The translations under genes and the position numbers were made by a program. From Cryptomeria japonica (Eukaryota; Streptophyta; Pinopsida; Cupressales; Cupressaceae), in NCBI RefSeq assembly GCF_030272615.1, contig NC_081413.1:601024709-601088708 (forward strand): a stretch of 64,000 bases of DNA, read 5' to 3'. The stretch's first letter is position 1; the number at the start of each line of letters is the position of its first letter. This document shows, piece by piece, positions 1 to 11,822 of the stretch. The notes under the pieces were generated by a model. It made no database searches. It was given only the letters and a program-made list of their open reading frames with translations, and had not been told where the DNA came from.

Positions 1-400
1 TTAGAAATTGAATTTAATTAAATAATAAAGATTATTTAAATTAAAGAATTAAAATCACAATTAATTAAATAATAAATATTTAATTAATATTTTAAAAATG
101 GTTAATGATTGATTGAATAGAGATAGAAATTGAAAATGAATTTATTTAAATAATAAAGATTATTTAAATTGAGGATTAAAAATCACAATTAATTAAATAA
201 TAAATATTTAATTAACCTTATAAAATGGTTTAAATGATTAAATGCTTATAGAATTAAAAATAGAATAATTAGTAAGATGATGAGGAAATATGAAATTAGA
301 AGAATAAGATTAATTAACTTAATTAAATAATTAAATAATTATTTACTAATTTAGACAAATAACTAGTACATGATTAATGAGACATTTTTAGGTGTCTACA
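1..400 (-). repeat. Partial 3' LTR of a gypsy element (minus strand), cut by the window edge
   Basis: Read on the minus strand, the LTR begins TGTAGACACC at 400 and is directly preceded by a polypurine tract. It is very AT-rich and built from AATTAATTAAATAATAAAT-like stretches, as are the LTRs at 6641-7800 and 33909-35037, which end similarly (GGTGTATACA on the plus strand). I read it as a distant subfamily of the same LTR group. About two units of a ~122-bp tandem duplication fill positions 4-245. The outer end lies outside the window, so no TSD can be checked. Confidence 0.65.
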
Positions 401-415
401 TTTGCCCCTCTTTGA
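401..415 (-). other. Polypurine tract (plus-strand primer) of the minus-strand element
   Basis: On the minus strand this reads TCAAAGAGGGGCAAA and abuts the TG of the LTR. The same arrangement (AAAGAGGGGTAAAA then TG) occurs at 35038-35054. This fixes the element's direction as minus. Confidence 0.6.
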
Positions 416-1632
416 GATAAAGTTGGAACGACATTGTTTCAAAGAAAACAAAAATTTCTGCCCCAGTATGCCCCAATAATACTTAGGGTGTAATGCCCCC
501 TCGAGACATTGTTTATGCATGAAAGGTATGAATCATCTCTTGAAAAAAGAAGAATGTTAGATAGAAGAATAGTTAGTTGATTAGAGATAGAGATAGGTGA
601 TGTGAAGATGATATTGAGATAGAATATGAGATAATGAACCTTAGAATGAAATCGAATAATGTTAGATGATAGAAAATGATTTAGAAAGAGATGATGAGAA
701 AAGAATCAACAAACTAGCAATAAGCAAATGAGATGAAATGAGAATGATTGATTCACAAACCCATGTCATTATTTATTGCGCAATATATATTCATCACTGA
801 GCCTTATTATTGAACAATGGAGCTTAGCACATTAGGGTATAAGAAACCAAGATGTAAAGATATCTCATTGAAGAAACAAACACGTAGAAAAAAAGGAGTG
901 AAACCCTCCATTTTGAGAATAATGCCAGGGGTCAAGGTATGTGGGATAGTCACAAGCATAATGATCCTTGACTTTTGCGTAGGATATTTGTTGAATGAAC
1001 GTACCAACATAGACACCCACTGGAACTATTACTCCAGAACTTCATTGGTTCACACCATAAACAACAAACAAAGAAAAAGATAATGGTCGTCCCAGCTCCT
1101 CTAGTCACTTGTGGACATCCTTAAGTAGCATAGGAACATGATCTGTCACCAAATGATAAAAGATAAAGACTGACTCGAACAAAATTCGGCAACTATACTG
1201 ACCTTGTGCCTTTGTTCTCAGTTGCTTGATGTGATAGTTGATAATGTCTGATCTCAGAAAGTTGCGGACCCCGTTTAAGACTGACCTATCTAATTTTGAG
1301 TGTATCCTCTTCTGTTTAAGACAAGATAATGATCACTTGATATGGATATGATATGATTGATAAGACAGTTTGATCAGATGATTGTAGATGTTTGACTGGA
1401 TAGCCGTATCCTTTGTTAACTTCATGCGAAGTGTTTGTTGAATATCTGCTAGGGTATTTGTTTCTCACGAGACATTTTATTGCAAGTTTTAAAATTGATT
1501 TTTGATTTTTTTTTTTTGGATTTTGTGGATTGATATTTGAATGTTTTTGGTTGATTTTAAAAAAAAAAAATTTGGTATTTTTTCAGGATCATATTTGAAT
1601 GTTTTTGTATTTTTTACTGTTTTTGAATTTTT
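416..1632 (-). other. 3' internal untranslated region of the minus-strand gypsy element
   Basis: No credible coding sequence is seen. Short phrases such as the GCCCCCT run near 494 and the TTTAAGAC phrases near 1277 and 1318 resemble the equivalent region of the Tat element at 35055-36290. A T/A homopolymer-rich stretch at 1500-1632 resembles the one directly beside the integrase stop codon at 38158-38220. Both likenesses support the same superfamily, but by eye only. Confidence 0.4.
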
Positions 1633-2782
1633 TCATGAGGCTATCCGGAAAAGCCATAGATTTTGATTACAATACTTACAGAGTACGGCCCCCCAATTAT
1701 GTTCAATTCTGGCAAGAGGCACCCTTTCCTTAGGTCTCACAAAATCATGCAATTCTTTAGGAATCCTTGGTGGATTCATTGTCAACCTTTGTCTTAACCT
1801 AGAGGCAAAGTTGTTATCAAATCTTATATAGCTAGCCTCTTGTCTATCCCATGACATGTTTGTGCTCTAGAGTTGTTATGGAATCTCCTAATTATATATT
1901 GTCCTTCTAAGGTTCATGGTACCCTCAAAATAATATGCATTCCTTGAAAGGAACATATGCATGAGTAAATAATACCAGGAGAATTTAACACCAACAACTT
2001 GATTCTTAATGTCTAATAACCCTTCATGAATCTTTTCCTCAATATAAGGGGCAAAGTCAAAAACTACTGTAAAGTACGAATGATGTATTTTCATAGCCAT
2101 GTACATGAAATCAGGTGGCATTACTGTAATGGGACTAAAACCCAATACTTGACATAGAGAGAAGAAAGTAGCCTAGAAATAAGGAGCGAAAGCACAAATT
2201 GGGAATGACTCTTCTGAACTAGGGCCGATATGGTATGTTGTACTTCCAGCTCTGGTTAAATGCATTGGAAGGAAATTCTTTCTAATGAATTCCTTCATCT
2301 TGTAGTACTCTTCCTTCTGTTCATTTAAATCTACTGGTACCAGGCTAGGGGATGGTTCATACAAGTCAAAAATCTCTTGAAATTCCTCCCTTCTGATGGT
2401 TAACAAAATCTCCCCATCATTTCCCTTGATAACCCTTGAAACTAGGTCATATCTATCTGCAACAACCTTGAGTAAATCGACATCCATAAAAACACCCAGT
2501 ACTACCAACTTGCCCAAGTCATACTGCCAAGGAAGATAATGGGCAATTTGATTTCCTTTGTCCATACCAAAATTTGAAAATCTCTAACCCAGTTACTAGT
2601 ATATTAGCATCTGCCAAACAGAATGCTTTGTCAGTTAACCCTTCCCCTAGGGTTTTTCCATCCATAAACCTCTACCCTTGTTGCTTATCATTTGTAGAAG
2701 GCTTTAATTGGTCTAAGAAATCATCATAAAGATTTCTTTTCATATATTCCACATGCCCTAAATGTTTCCATGAGGGAGCCAT
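1633..2782 (-). pseudogene. Decayed accessory ORF, homologous to the ORF at 61471
   Basis: The reading starts at an ATG at 2782 (MAPSWKHLG, compare MAPKREFSG at 61471) and continues in pieces at 2173-2565, 1888-2145 and 1633-1857, with stops and frame changes between them. The match to the 61471 protein is collinear. Landmarks are GKLVVLGVFMDVDLL, identical in both, then YDxVxRxI, then a WYxLLMHxFL segment, then MSWDRxxxSxxxFDxxFAS, then NPRIPKxLxxFxRPKE and HNWG. It has no similarity that I recognise to Gag, RT, RNase H or integrase. The function is unknown; a captured host gene or a lineage-specific retrotransposon ORF is possible. It lies between a gypsy 3' end (416-1632) and unassigned sequence, so which element owns it is not certain. 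Confidence 0.7.
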
Positions 2783-4617
2783 CTTCTACAACTAGGGCTT
2801 TCTACTATATCTCCAAGTTTGGGAAAGAAAACTAGGGCTTATTACAAGATTTTTTAAATTTCCAGAGTAATTCAAACAGATTTCACTATTTTCTGTCTAC
2901 TATCTTAACCCTAGAACAAATTGAATTTTCTTTTTGCAACCTTACACACAATTTGTAATATCAATTTGTTTCAAGAACATATGTAGAGCTCAGATGAACT
3001 TACTGCTTTTGATTTTTGCTAGAGATGACAATTATGTGTCGCAGAGGGTTGTTTCAGTCTCCTTTAGCAGCAGGAAATTCTTCAGAATTGCTATGAAATC
3101 TTTTGCAAATAAAAAACCTTTTAAGAGTCTTTTAATTATTGTCCAGGAAAGGACACAAATATCTCATCCACCATTAATATTCGCGCGAGTGAAACAACGA
3201 CCCATAGCTTTGTATTCAAAAAGTTTGAAAACTAGTCGTCGATTGTTCTCCTAGTTGGCTAATCCAATGATCATCTCCTTGTTGACTCAGCACTTGTTCT
3301 TTCATCTATATCAATGGCCCCACAAAATCGTGACAAATTAGCAACACCTAATCTTTCTGTCGAACTCCATGAGCGGCCCCATTGTAGGTCTTTCTTGCCA
3401 ACTCGAGACACGTGGCATGATCCCATGATGCCGCAGTCTGTAACTACCTTGCAACTTCCATTGTGGGAATACAAGGGCCATCTGATCTGTTCAAACTTTA
3501 CTGCCTAGCATACTTCTCGTTGACTCTTCTTGAACTTAAAAATCGACCACCTTTTACCTCAGGATAAAACATCCTCATTCATTTTGAGCATGTGCAAATT
3601 GATGGGAATGTTAGTAACTTGACCTTTACCGCCTAAGAACTGGTAACACAAAGCTTTCGACCGGTTGCGCTGCTAACCCTGTCAGTTTTTGCTAATAACA
3701 CGTGACACAATCTCGTGATGTCGTGGTCATTAAAATCCTCGCACCTTTGATTTCAAGGAAGTGCTAGACGTTAGATCCATCCTTTCTTTAACAAACGGTC
3801 GGAGCATTTAACACTTTTCAGACTTAGGAAAATATAAGCATGGGCATAAGTATTTTAAAAGGGGACTGGTTATAGGGAAATTCATGTGGGTGACTTAGGA
3901 ATAACATATTTCATGAACTGATTGATCAATATTTTGCTTAGGAAATAAAATGGCCCCGCAAATGAAAGTAGAACCCTCAGCCTTAAGTGAGAAAATGGTA
4001 ACAACAAAATATAATAGGGACCGAAAAGTTACTTTCAAACCACTTTTTAATCAAAAAAGACACAACCACTAAATCCCTGAACCCTGATAACTTGACCAAG
4101 GGCAAGATTAAAACCAGGATGACCAAATTTTTCAAGACATAATTTTAGGTCCTATCAAGGTCTACATGGCAACGATCAAAGGCTTCGGTCTTGAAGTTTA
4201 ATGAATTTATTTTTGCTTAGGCTGACACGTAAATAAATTGTAATATCATTATAAGACGACATAAGGCATTTATGTTTGTGTTTGGGAAGGGTATTTAAGT
4301 TAGTCCGGTTAGATTATTTTGATAAGGCAACAAAATGTAATGGGATATAGTGATGTGATATTGTGCGAGCAATCTTGATCGACAAAATGCGAATGTAATA
4401 TTTTATAGTCGGTCTTGGATATTGGTTTAGAGGTTTGGGAAGTGAATGAATATATTGGTAAGGGAGGACACAGTGTAAACCGGTACCAACTATGCTTTAA
4501 CCGGAACTCATCCAACATAGCAGATGCACTCTCAGAGTTCAAAATTTTGTTTGTAACTCCATATGTGGTGTATGTAGTCAGTGAGGCTCCTTTTGTGATG
4601 AGCAGTGTGCTCTAGGC
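2783..4617. other. No supported gene; upstream side of the 2782 pseudogene
   Basis: Only short unconvincing frames occur. CACGTG motifs are present near 3410 and 3700. G-boxes also lie upstream of the homologous ORF at 61471, but I see no long alignment between the two regions. Part of 4200-4617 may belong to the LTR that ends at 4901. Confidence 0.35.
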
Positions 4618-4901
4618 TGTTGGCCTTCTTGCATGTGCAGTCCCCTATTGTAATATTTATTCATTTGGCCAGTGGATAGATATTGTGGGTCACCAATCCC
4701 ACGGTGGTTTTTCCTCTTTGAGGTTTTCCACGTATAAATCTCCGTGTTATGGTGTATTCTCTTGTGGTTGGTTCATTTCTATTTGTTGTTATATTCCTTT
4801 ATGTCTATTGGTTACTGAATTGCATTGTTAATAAGGTTAAAATTGATTATATCGACAAAACACTGATTCATCCCCCCTCTCAGTGTTCTTGGATTCCAAC
4901 A
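4618..4901 (+). repeat. Terminal part of a copia-type LTR (plus strand)
   Basis: The segment has the phrase order seen near the 3' end of many plant copia LTRs: a CACGGTGGTTTTTCC phrase, a GTTTTCCACGTATAAATC phrase, then a CCCCCCTCTCAGTG phrase and a terminal CCAACA at 4901. A TGTTGG at 4618 could be the left end, but no matching flanking duplication exists (TAGGC against ATTAT), so the true left boundary may lie further left. A similar terminus ends at 15544. Confidence 0.45.
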
Positions 4902-4908
4902 ATTATTC

Positions 4909-5308
4909 GCATGTTGCATTTCAGAATGTAGAAGATAGAAGTTATATCATTCACATGCTACATTTTAGAATGTAGAAGATAGACATTTTCTAGAGATAAG
5001 TTTTTAGGAAGTGTTGTTGTTTTGCTTGCAGAGGTTTTAAAATGAAGTGCATAGAAGGTGCAACTAAATTCTGGCATAAGGAGATATGGTTGAAGGTTTG
5101 CAGATGCCATTAAGTAAAGAAAATTAATGACTTACCTTGTAGCCAGAAGGTTATTAAGATAGCCAAAGATAACCAGGGGGTTATTAAAAGGCTCGAGTGC
5201 AACTGCAGGCTTCACAATCAAAGTCCAATTAAATGTAGAATAATTAAGGTGCATCTTTCACATAAAAATCAAAGTCCAATTAAATGTAGAATAATTAAGG
5301 TGCATCTT
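4909..5308. repeat. Two short tandem duplications
   Basis: A ~30-bp phrase around GCATTTCAGAATGTAGAAG at 4912-4943 recurs, diverged, at 4953-4985. A 42-bp unit at 5216-5257 is repeated almost exactly at 5267-5308, a period of 51. Both are visible directly. Confidence 0.8.
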
Positions 5309-6640
5309 GAACACATTTTTTTGGAAAATAACCCATATAGAAAGTGTACTGCATATCCATTGGAATTAGAAACGTACTTTTTAGCACATATGAAATCTTC
5401 ATCTCAGATTTTAAGCGATCTTTTCGCATAGAAAGCACTCCTATTAGAGGACTTTATGCTTGTCATTTTGATGAAGAGTTGCATGTGTACAGATGTTAGC
5501 TTGTTCTTGAAGAAAATATTGAATTGGCGGTTAAATGATTATAGTACACTGATGAGTTTTGATCCTTTCATTAGGTGGCATGAAGAGTTGCATGCCAACA
5601 TGGAGAGTTCTGATTCTTTGGAAAGGCAAAAAGGTGAAAAGGAATATTTAGAACTTCTAAATTTAGAGCTTCGAGGTTTTTCATAAATTGGTAGCAGTTG
5701 AGTTGATCAAAGAACATTATAAATATTTCCATCTACACTTGTTCAAGAACAGTATCAGAAATGGAATGCCCATATGTAGATGTTTCTTGTGTGTTCATAA
5801 CATATAGGTTTAATGACACTGGGTGGAGAATATTTTAGGAAGGTTGTGTTTATAGCAGCACAACAGATTGCTTTGTAGCTAAGGGGACTTTCAAATTGGA
5901 GGAGGTAGCTAAAGGGATTTTCAAAGGCCATCTGGAACTGCAGATGGCCTTTCCCTGGCTGCCTGCATTTTCCCCCTCATCTCCTAAAGCCTAAGAGCGA
6001 GAGGGAGCAAGGAGGAGAACAATGAGGATAGGGAAGAGTCAGCTCTAGAAAAGAGCCTGTTTATTTAAAATTGATAACTAAAGTCGAACCCTTGTTCTGA
6101 TTACAATACCCATCTCTGGAGCTCATCTAGTAGTTTTTGTGGAGCTCATCCACTAGCTTTTATAGCTAGAATCTTGCATCTGTAAAACTACTCCTCTAGT
6201 TTTTATAGCTAGAATCTTGCATCCATAAAGTTATCAGCAATGCGATGGTGGCGTGGCTCAAGCAGTTGAATTTCAACAATATTTTATTCTTCGTCGTTGT
6301 CCATGATAGTTGCATGATAGTTTTAGTCATAAGGTTTGATAAGTTATCTTGTTCTATTTTAGGTTTCATATTGGGAATATATCATTTCCATGCATATAAA
6401 ATAAACATATGTCAAATGAGAACATGGCAGTTGTATACAACCTAAAGCTTGTTGCATTCCTTACTCTTATAAAAGGAATTCCAAGGCTGTAATTAAGAGA
6501 ATTTTTGGGAGGGAATCTTGGTCTCTTTGGAAAAGGGTATAGTAGTAGTGTCTAAGTTAGAATGTGGAGTCTTCCACAGTGAAGAATGTATATACTCTTT
6601 CAACAATATTAATTAGTTATGATCTGTCATGACAATTACG
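5309..6640. other. Unassigned sequence with further short tandem duplications
   Basis: No convincing gene is seen. A 34-bp unit at 6153-6186 recurs at 6196-6229, and a ~20-bp phrase (TAGCTAAGGGGACTTTCAAA) near 5878 recurs near 5906. Confidence 0.6.
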
Positions 6641-7800
6641 TGCCTATGAAGCGTGATACCTGCAACTGCAACACAAAACACTTAATAGATCATTACAAGC
6701 ATGGTTAGCAAATAATAAGCAAACAAAGATGAACCATGACAAAGTGACCTATCACCTCCTAAGAGATGCGAGTATGGATTTGCTCTCAGATTTGGATAAG
6801 CAATCCCAGTGACTTGACTACACCTAGATGGAGGATTTGAAATGATAATGATATGCAAAGATGAGATTGATTAAGCTAGGTTGATCCAAGAGACTAATTA
6901 AGCTAATGATGTGCATGATTAAGCTATGATGATGATGCAATTAAGCTAGAAAAGAGATTGATTAAGCTACATGATTCATCAATTATGCTAGAAAATGATC
7001 AAATTAAACTAGATCTAAGATGCAATTGCTTAAAACAACAATACTCAAATGATATGCCTATAGTAACAATGCATAAGATGAAATGAGATGGGTTCCTTAT
7101 TGCTCCAAAATGGGGGATATTTATAGGATTTCGAAGGCCAGGGGTGAGGTGGCAGGAATCAATGGTCAAGATTGAGTCTAAAGATATCAAGGGTGAAATT
7201 GGAGGAAGTTGGAGAAGAGGTTGGAGGAAGAGACACTTGTCATATCTGTGGTGACAAGTGCCAAGGAGATTCGCTCATAAAAGGGCAAGTGTCCAAGAGA
7301 GGAGACATGTGGCCAAAGTGCCATGTGTCTCAAGAAGAAAATATCCATACCATAGGAGGTTAGGATAAGGAGGTTAGAATGTGCAAGATAGGATAGGGTT
7401 AGGAAAACCCAAGGTTAGGTGGAATGGGTTAGGTTAGAGGGATGGTTAGGTTAGGTGGTTAGAAGTTAGGAGGAATGTGGGTAATTTGAATTTAAAAATT
7501 AAAATAATAGGAAAAGACTAATTAATTCTCAACAACTCATAAATTGATTTGTTTTAATTAATTAGGGGATTAGAAGAATTAATTGAAGTGGGGGGAGAAG
7601 AGATTAATTAATTTGAATTAATTAATCAAAGGGGACTATGAAAATGAACCTATTAAATAAATCCTTAGATTTATTAATAAGTAGATGAAAGGGAGAATTT
7701 AATCAAATTGCCTAATGAATTCAATTAAATTAGGAAGGGGGATTAATTAAATAATTGCTTATTTAATTAATTACCTTCAGACCATTTTTAGGTGTATACA
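6641..7800 (-). repeat. Solo LTR of the Tat element family found at 33909
   Basis: This 1160-bp copy runs TGCCTATGAAG to GGTGTATACA and aligns along its whole length with the LTR at 33909-35037. Neither a polypurine tract nor internal sequence follows at 7801, so it stands alone. The octamer ACAATTAC lies just outside both ends (6632-6639 and 7801-7808, with one extra G at 6640), which fits a target-site duplication plus microhomology. It contains a GGTTAGG-rich stretch at 7361-7480. The strand is assigned from the family's polypurine tract at 35038. Confidence 0.8.
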
Positions 7801-9729
7801 ACAATTACTACAGATATAGTCTATAGAATTTAGTTCTTGATCTCACATGAATAATAATATCAATGGTTTTGTTATTTATCTTTGCAAATCTCTTGTGAAA
7901 GTGAAATTTTGTTTGTGGGTTTATGTACTTGTATCAAAAATTAGAAAAAAAGAAAGAAGATATATATACTATTAATATATATTGCGCAAGGCAACTTATG
8001 GTAAGTGTGCATTTAATGAGACATTTATGTTGAAGCTGATCGAACGCCTTTAAATTGGGCATTAGGGTATTATCATATTTTCACATTACATGTTTGAATT
8101 GGAAACACTGAGGTAGGAGTGATGGACACACCAATTATGCTTAGAGCAACGAAACCACAGACAACATTTGTAGGTGAAGTCACAGGATAAACAGTTAGGG
8201 GGGGGTCTTGGTGAATGGCCACTCGTACATAATGTATGCGGTCAAGACAATTCTAGGGTTGGAGTTTTTGATGGCATATCACAGGCATAGGGTCAGTTCA
8301 GACATTTCAACCTTTTTTCTTGCCATGTTGTTATATGTCAGGGTTTCCAAGGAATGGGCGAAAAAACTCACCTAGATGGTGTTCGATCATGCATATTTGC
8401 GTGACATTGATGCGGTCATCGATAATGTGGATGAGAACCTCCTCAAGCCCCTCCCACGAAAATATTACATTGGAAGGATTTTAAATTTCTAATTGTGCAA
8501 ACACAAGATGCGCATTTGTTGCAGGCACGAAGGAGTGATATACTATGCAGTATCAATTTCCTCATGTATGCAGCCAAAATCAAGGAACTCAAGGAGGATG
8601 ATTAGCATTGGGACTACCTCACCACTAAAGGGTTGGTAGATGAAGATGAAATTGATGAGGAGGATGTAGCTGAGATTGTAGGGGCGTTGGAGCTAGGGAG
8701 TGGAGAGAAATGGATTGAGGATGACAGACGTGGTGTGGAGGAAATTGCAGCAGGTGATGCTCATGCTAACTGTGGACAGGATTGCCTACCCATCTTACAA
8801 GCCAAGAAAGTCAGGGAGGAACGTGAAGCTGCGGAGGCGGCAAGGCAGACTGGGAATGTCTCCTAGCCCTGAAGTATGGTGTAGATGCTTCGTTTTGTTT
8901 TGATTCTTGAATTTTGTATTGTGGGTTATGGGTTGTTATGGGTGATCATTGGAAATGCTACCGGGAATGTATTTTTGGCTACAAGAAAAATAATGTTGTA
9001 TCTTTTTTTTAAAATCTTAATATAATGGTTGTTGGCCCTACCTAGCTATTCACTTATTAAAAAAAATGTTCAAATGATTTATTTTGGTGAATCTTTCATT
9101 ATTTTGGGGGAACCAAAATATATTATAATGGATGTTGGCCTTGCGCAACTATTTACTGGTAGGGTTTATCAGATTGTCACTTTTCTGGACCTACCAGTAG
9201 GTAATATGATATTTTATTGATTTAAAGCTTCAAAAAAGATTACAAAAAGATTGGAGTCATCAAATAACCTCCATCTGATCCATCTATCTATACCCGCCAC
9301 CACCGAAGCCAACTCTAAAACAAACTCTAATACCCACCTCCCATCCTCTTCTTGTGAGCTCTCTGCATCTTGCCTTCAGCTCATCCTCTTACCAGTGAAT
9401 AAAGGGTAGTGGATCTGCAGGCTCCATCGACTCTTCATAAATGATGAAACCCACTCCTGGAACAACCCACTCCCAATTTGAATCCATCCCTCCTAGGTAT
9501 TTTGCAGTAATTAAAGTTTGCAAAGCCCTCTTCACCTTGTCTGCATCATCTTCAAATTCTAATCCCAATGCTCTGCCATCAATGTGTTGTCTAAACTTTG
9601 TTCTATAATCAACCAACATGATTCAACATTAATTCCACCTCTATAAGTGTGAATGAGGTATTTTTTCGATTATAAATTTATTCATTACTTGGATTTAAAT
9701 ACTAAATTAATTTATTCACTTGTAATATT
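7801..9729. other. Unassigned sequence; two weak ORFs
   Basis: The acidic 77-codon frame at 8633-8866 (plus) and the 76-codon frame at 9389-9619 (minus, with a GGMDSNWEWVVPG phrase) look more protein-like than most short frames here, but I recognise neither, and they could be transposon remnants. A perfect 10-bp inverted repeat TACTGGTAGG / CCTACCAGTA sits at 9154-9163 and 9190-9199. Confidence 0.4.
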
Positions 9730-10232
9730 TGTTGGTGTAAATAATTATTCATCATGGATATTATTACACTTTCCTTAAGTTTACTTAGGATAATGCATTT
9801 CATAATAGTTTGGATATGAGACACTTGGGTGTTTGTGCCACATTGGGATAGTGTGTGTAGGAGAAATTCCACCTCTTATGGTGTTGATCTTGTTATTACA
9901 CTATCATATCCACTTATTGTGGAGTGATAATTCCACCTTCGGTGGGTGATCCAACTCATGTGGAATATTATATTATTTCTCCTACCTAGCCACACCTATT
10001 TCCTACCTACCCTTGTTTCTCATTGAGCCACATGTCATATTTGTGTGCTCATACATCCATATGGCCTTGCCTATATATGCAAGCCTCTATTTATTGTATG
10101 CAACTATTGAACTGTTGAATCCAGTTGATTATTGATAATTTTCTATTGATGAGAATACAGTTTATTCTTGTCCTATATTGTGTCTCTATTTTGTACATTT
10201 CATTGAGCTCTTGATCTTGGCAAAATCTAACA
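9730..10232 (+). repeat. 5' LTR (503 bp) of the Gag-protease copia element
   Basis: It begins TGTTGGTGTAAA and ends AAAATCTAACA. A TATATA box is at 10072-10077, placing the transcription start about 30 bp downstream. It is the same length as the 3' LTR. Confidence 0.9.
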
Positions 10233-10245
10233 TGGTATCAAAGCC
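10233..10245 (+). other. Primer-binding site, initiator-Met tRNA type
   Basis: TGGTATCAAAGCC abuts the LTR with no spacer. It differs by one base from the TGGTATCAGAGC site typical of plant copia elements, which is complementary to the 3' end of initiator tRNA-Met. Confidence 0.8.
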
Positions 10246-11822
10246 ATTGGGGCTTCATTGATTCGTCTTGAAGAGGCATTATTGCGACGTCAAGAGGCAG
10301 ATCTGAGGAGCAGCATCTTTTGGAGGCGTCCTAGACCAAATCCGACCTCGCCATTGCGTCCAAAAGGTCGTTTCCATGAATTTTGGTTATAAATTCGGCC
10401 TATTTTGGTGAGAAAAATTTTTTCTCCAATTTTGCTAGTATCGTATGGATTTTCGAAATTTATTATTATTTTTCAGAAAAAAAAAAATTTCTTTTTCTGA
10501 ATTATTTTTTCAAAAAAAAAAAAAAAAAAATTGGACAAAATCAAAAAAAAGTTTTTTGGGGGTCCGCAGACCCCCCCCCGTGCAGAGCGTACCTTGCAGT
10601 TCTGTCGTTCCCCGCCGTCGTACCTGTCGTTGCAGGTGTTGCAGGTTCGGACGCCACAGTGTCTTCCCACCGGCCCGCTTGGTTATCGCGCCCTGCATCT
10701 CCTGCTTCCCAGCCGAAGACCGCCGTCCGCCGCCGTCACCGCCACCAACCGCCGGTCTCCGCCCAGTGGCGCCCACGTGCACCTCCCGACACCACCGCCG
10801 AAACAACCACCAACCGCCGGTCTCTTGTCCTCCTGGCTCCTCCCGACACCGCCTCTGACAGCGCTCAGGCCCGCCAGTGTCTCCCGCTCCGCCACCAAAC
10901 CACGAAGACAGGAGGACCGTGCCCACCACGTGGCAGGCAGCCACTGGCTTGCGGTAAAACCATACACACAGTCATCAATATGGACTGCCACATCATCTGC
11001 AGAATCAGCCTGTGCATAGTGAGCTTTCCGTACGGTACAGACTGTATAGTCATCTGCATAGTCGACTGTCACGTCATCTGTCCGTACAGTACAGACGCCC
11101 AGTCAGCAGAGGGCAAAGTTTTTGTGACGGTCATACGGCCGTCAAATTTAACCTAGTGAATTGCTGACATCAGTGCCACATCAGCAGGGTTTGAAATTTT
11201 TTTTACCCCCTCTCATTTGCATTTTTGATTTTGCAGTTCAACTTCAAATGGCCATAACTTGCTCATTTTTGCTCCTTTTTGGGTGCAATTTTTTTTGAAA
11301 TGGGCTAGAATTTCGTGCTCTCTGCAGTGGTGAAGAAATTTTTTATTTTGATGCACAGATTTTTTAGAAAATGCAGTTTTTGGTGACTGTCCCTGAGTAA
11401 TCCCAGTTTTTGCAACTTCAGAGGCTTCGTTTGGGGTCATCCGACCTCCTTTTTAGGTGCCATTTTTTTTTAAAGTGCATATTTTTTCATCTACTTTCAC
11501 ATGATGCTATCAGATTGATGTCATTGTAAGTAGAAATTGTACTTTTAGATCTTGGCCATTTTTGGCTCTCTTGGTACTTGTATATTCGCTTGAATCTCAA
11601 TTAGATTCATTGCACTATTGATTGAAGTCTCTTGTATCTCATTTGAGAAGTTGTAAAATTTGCATCATAAGTCCACTTTGCCTTGTTTTGCAAGTGGCTC
11701 ATTGTAATCGCACTAAGTATAAAGTGCCAAAATCATCACTTTTGGGGGGGTACTTTGATTGATTGAATTTGGGGGGTGTCTCTTGTGCTTTTGTGCTCTT
11801 GTGTTCCTTCCTTTTTGCTGCT
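10246..11822 (+). other. Long structured leader of the copia element with a GC-rich island
   Basis: This is a 1.6-kb untranslated leader. After poly-A and poly-T runs, the sequence turns abruptly GC-rich at about 10555-10960. It opens with a perfect hairpin, GGGGGTC-CGCA-GACCCCC (10558-10575). The island contains an imperfect tandem repeat of ~63 bp around CCAACCGCCGGTCTC (from about 10745 and 10809). Downstream, GTACGGTACAGAC (11033) and GTACAGTACAGAC (11083) repeat. Overlapping frames in this island on both strands are GC-driven artefacts. Confidence 0.6.

Noticed and set aside
807-1083. Overlapping 69- and 88-codon frames on opposite strands
   Set aside because: They lie in a retrotransposon 3' untranslated region and have no protein-like features.
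7361-7480. Interstitial telomere
   Set aside because: The units are GGTTAGG-like and irregular, not the plant TTTAGGG repeat, and they belong to an LTR.
8633-8903. hAT or other DNA-transposon transposase remnant
   Set aside because: The acidic 77-codon frame is suggestive, but no transposase motif or terminal inverted repeats were found.
10383-11156. Several overlapping frames of 64-257 codons on both strands
   Set aside because: They arise from the poly-A/poly-T and C-rich leader of the copia element. No frame shows domain features, and all lie before the real gag start.
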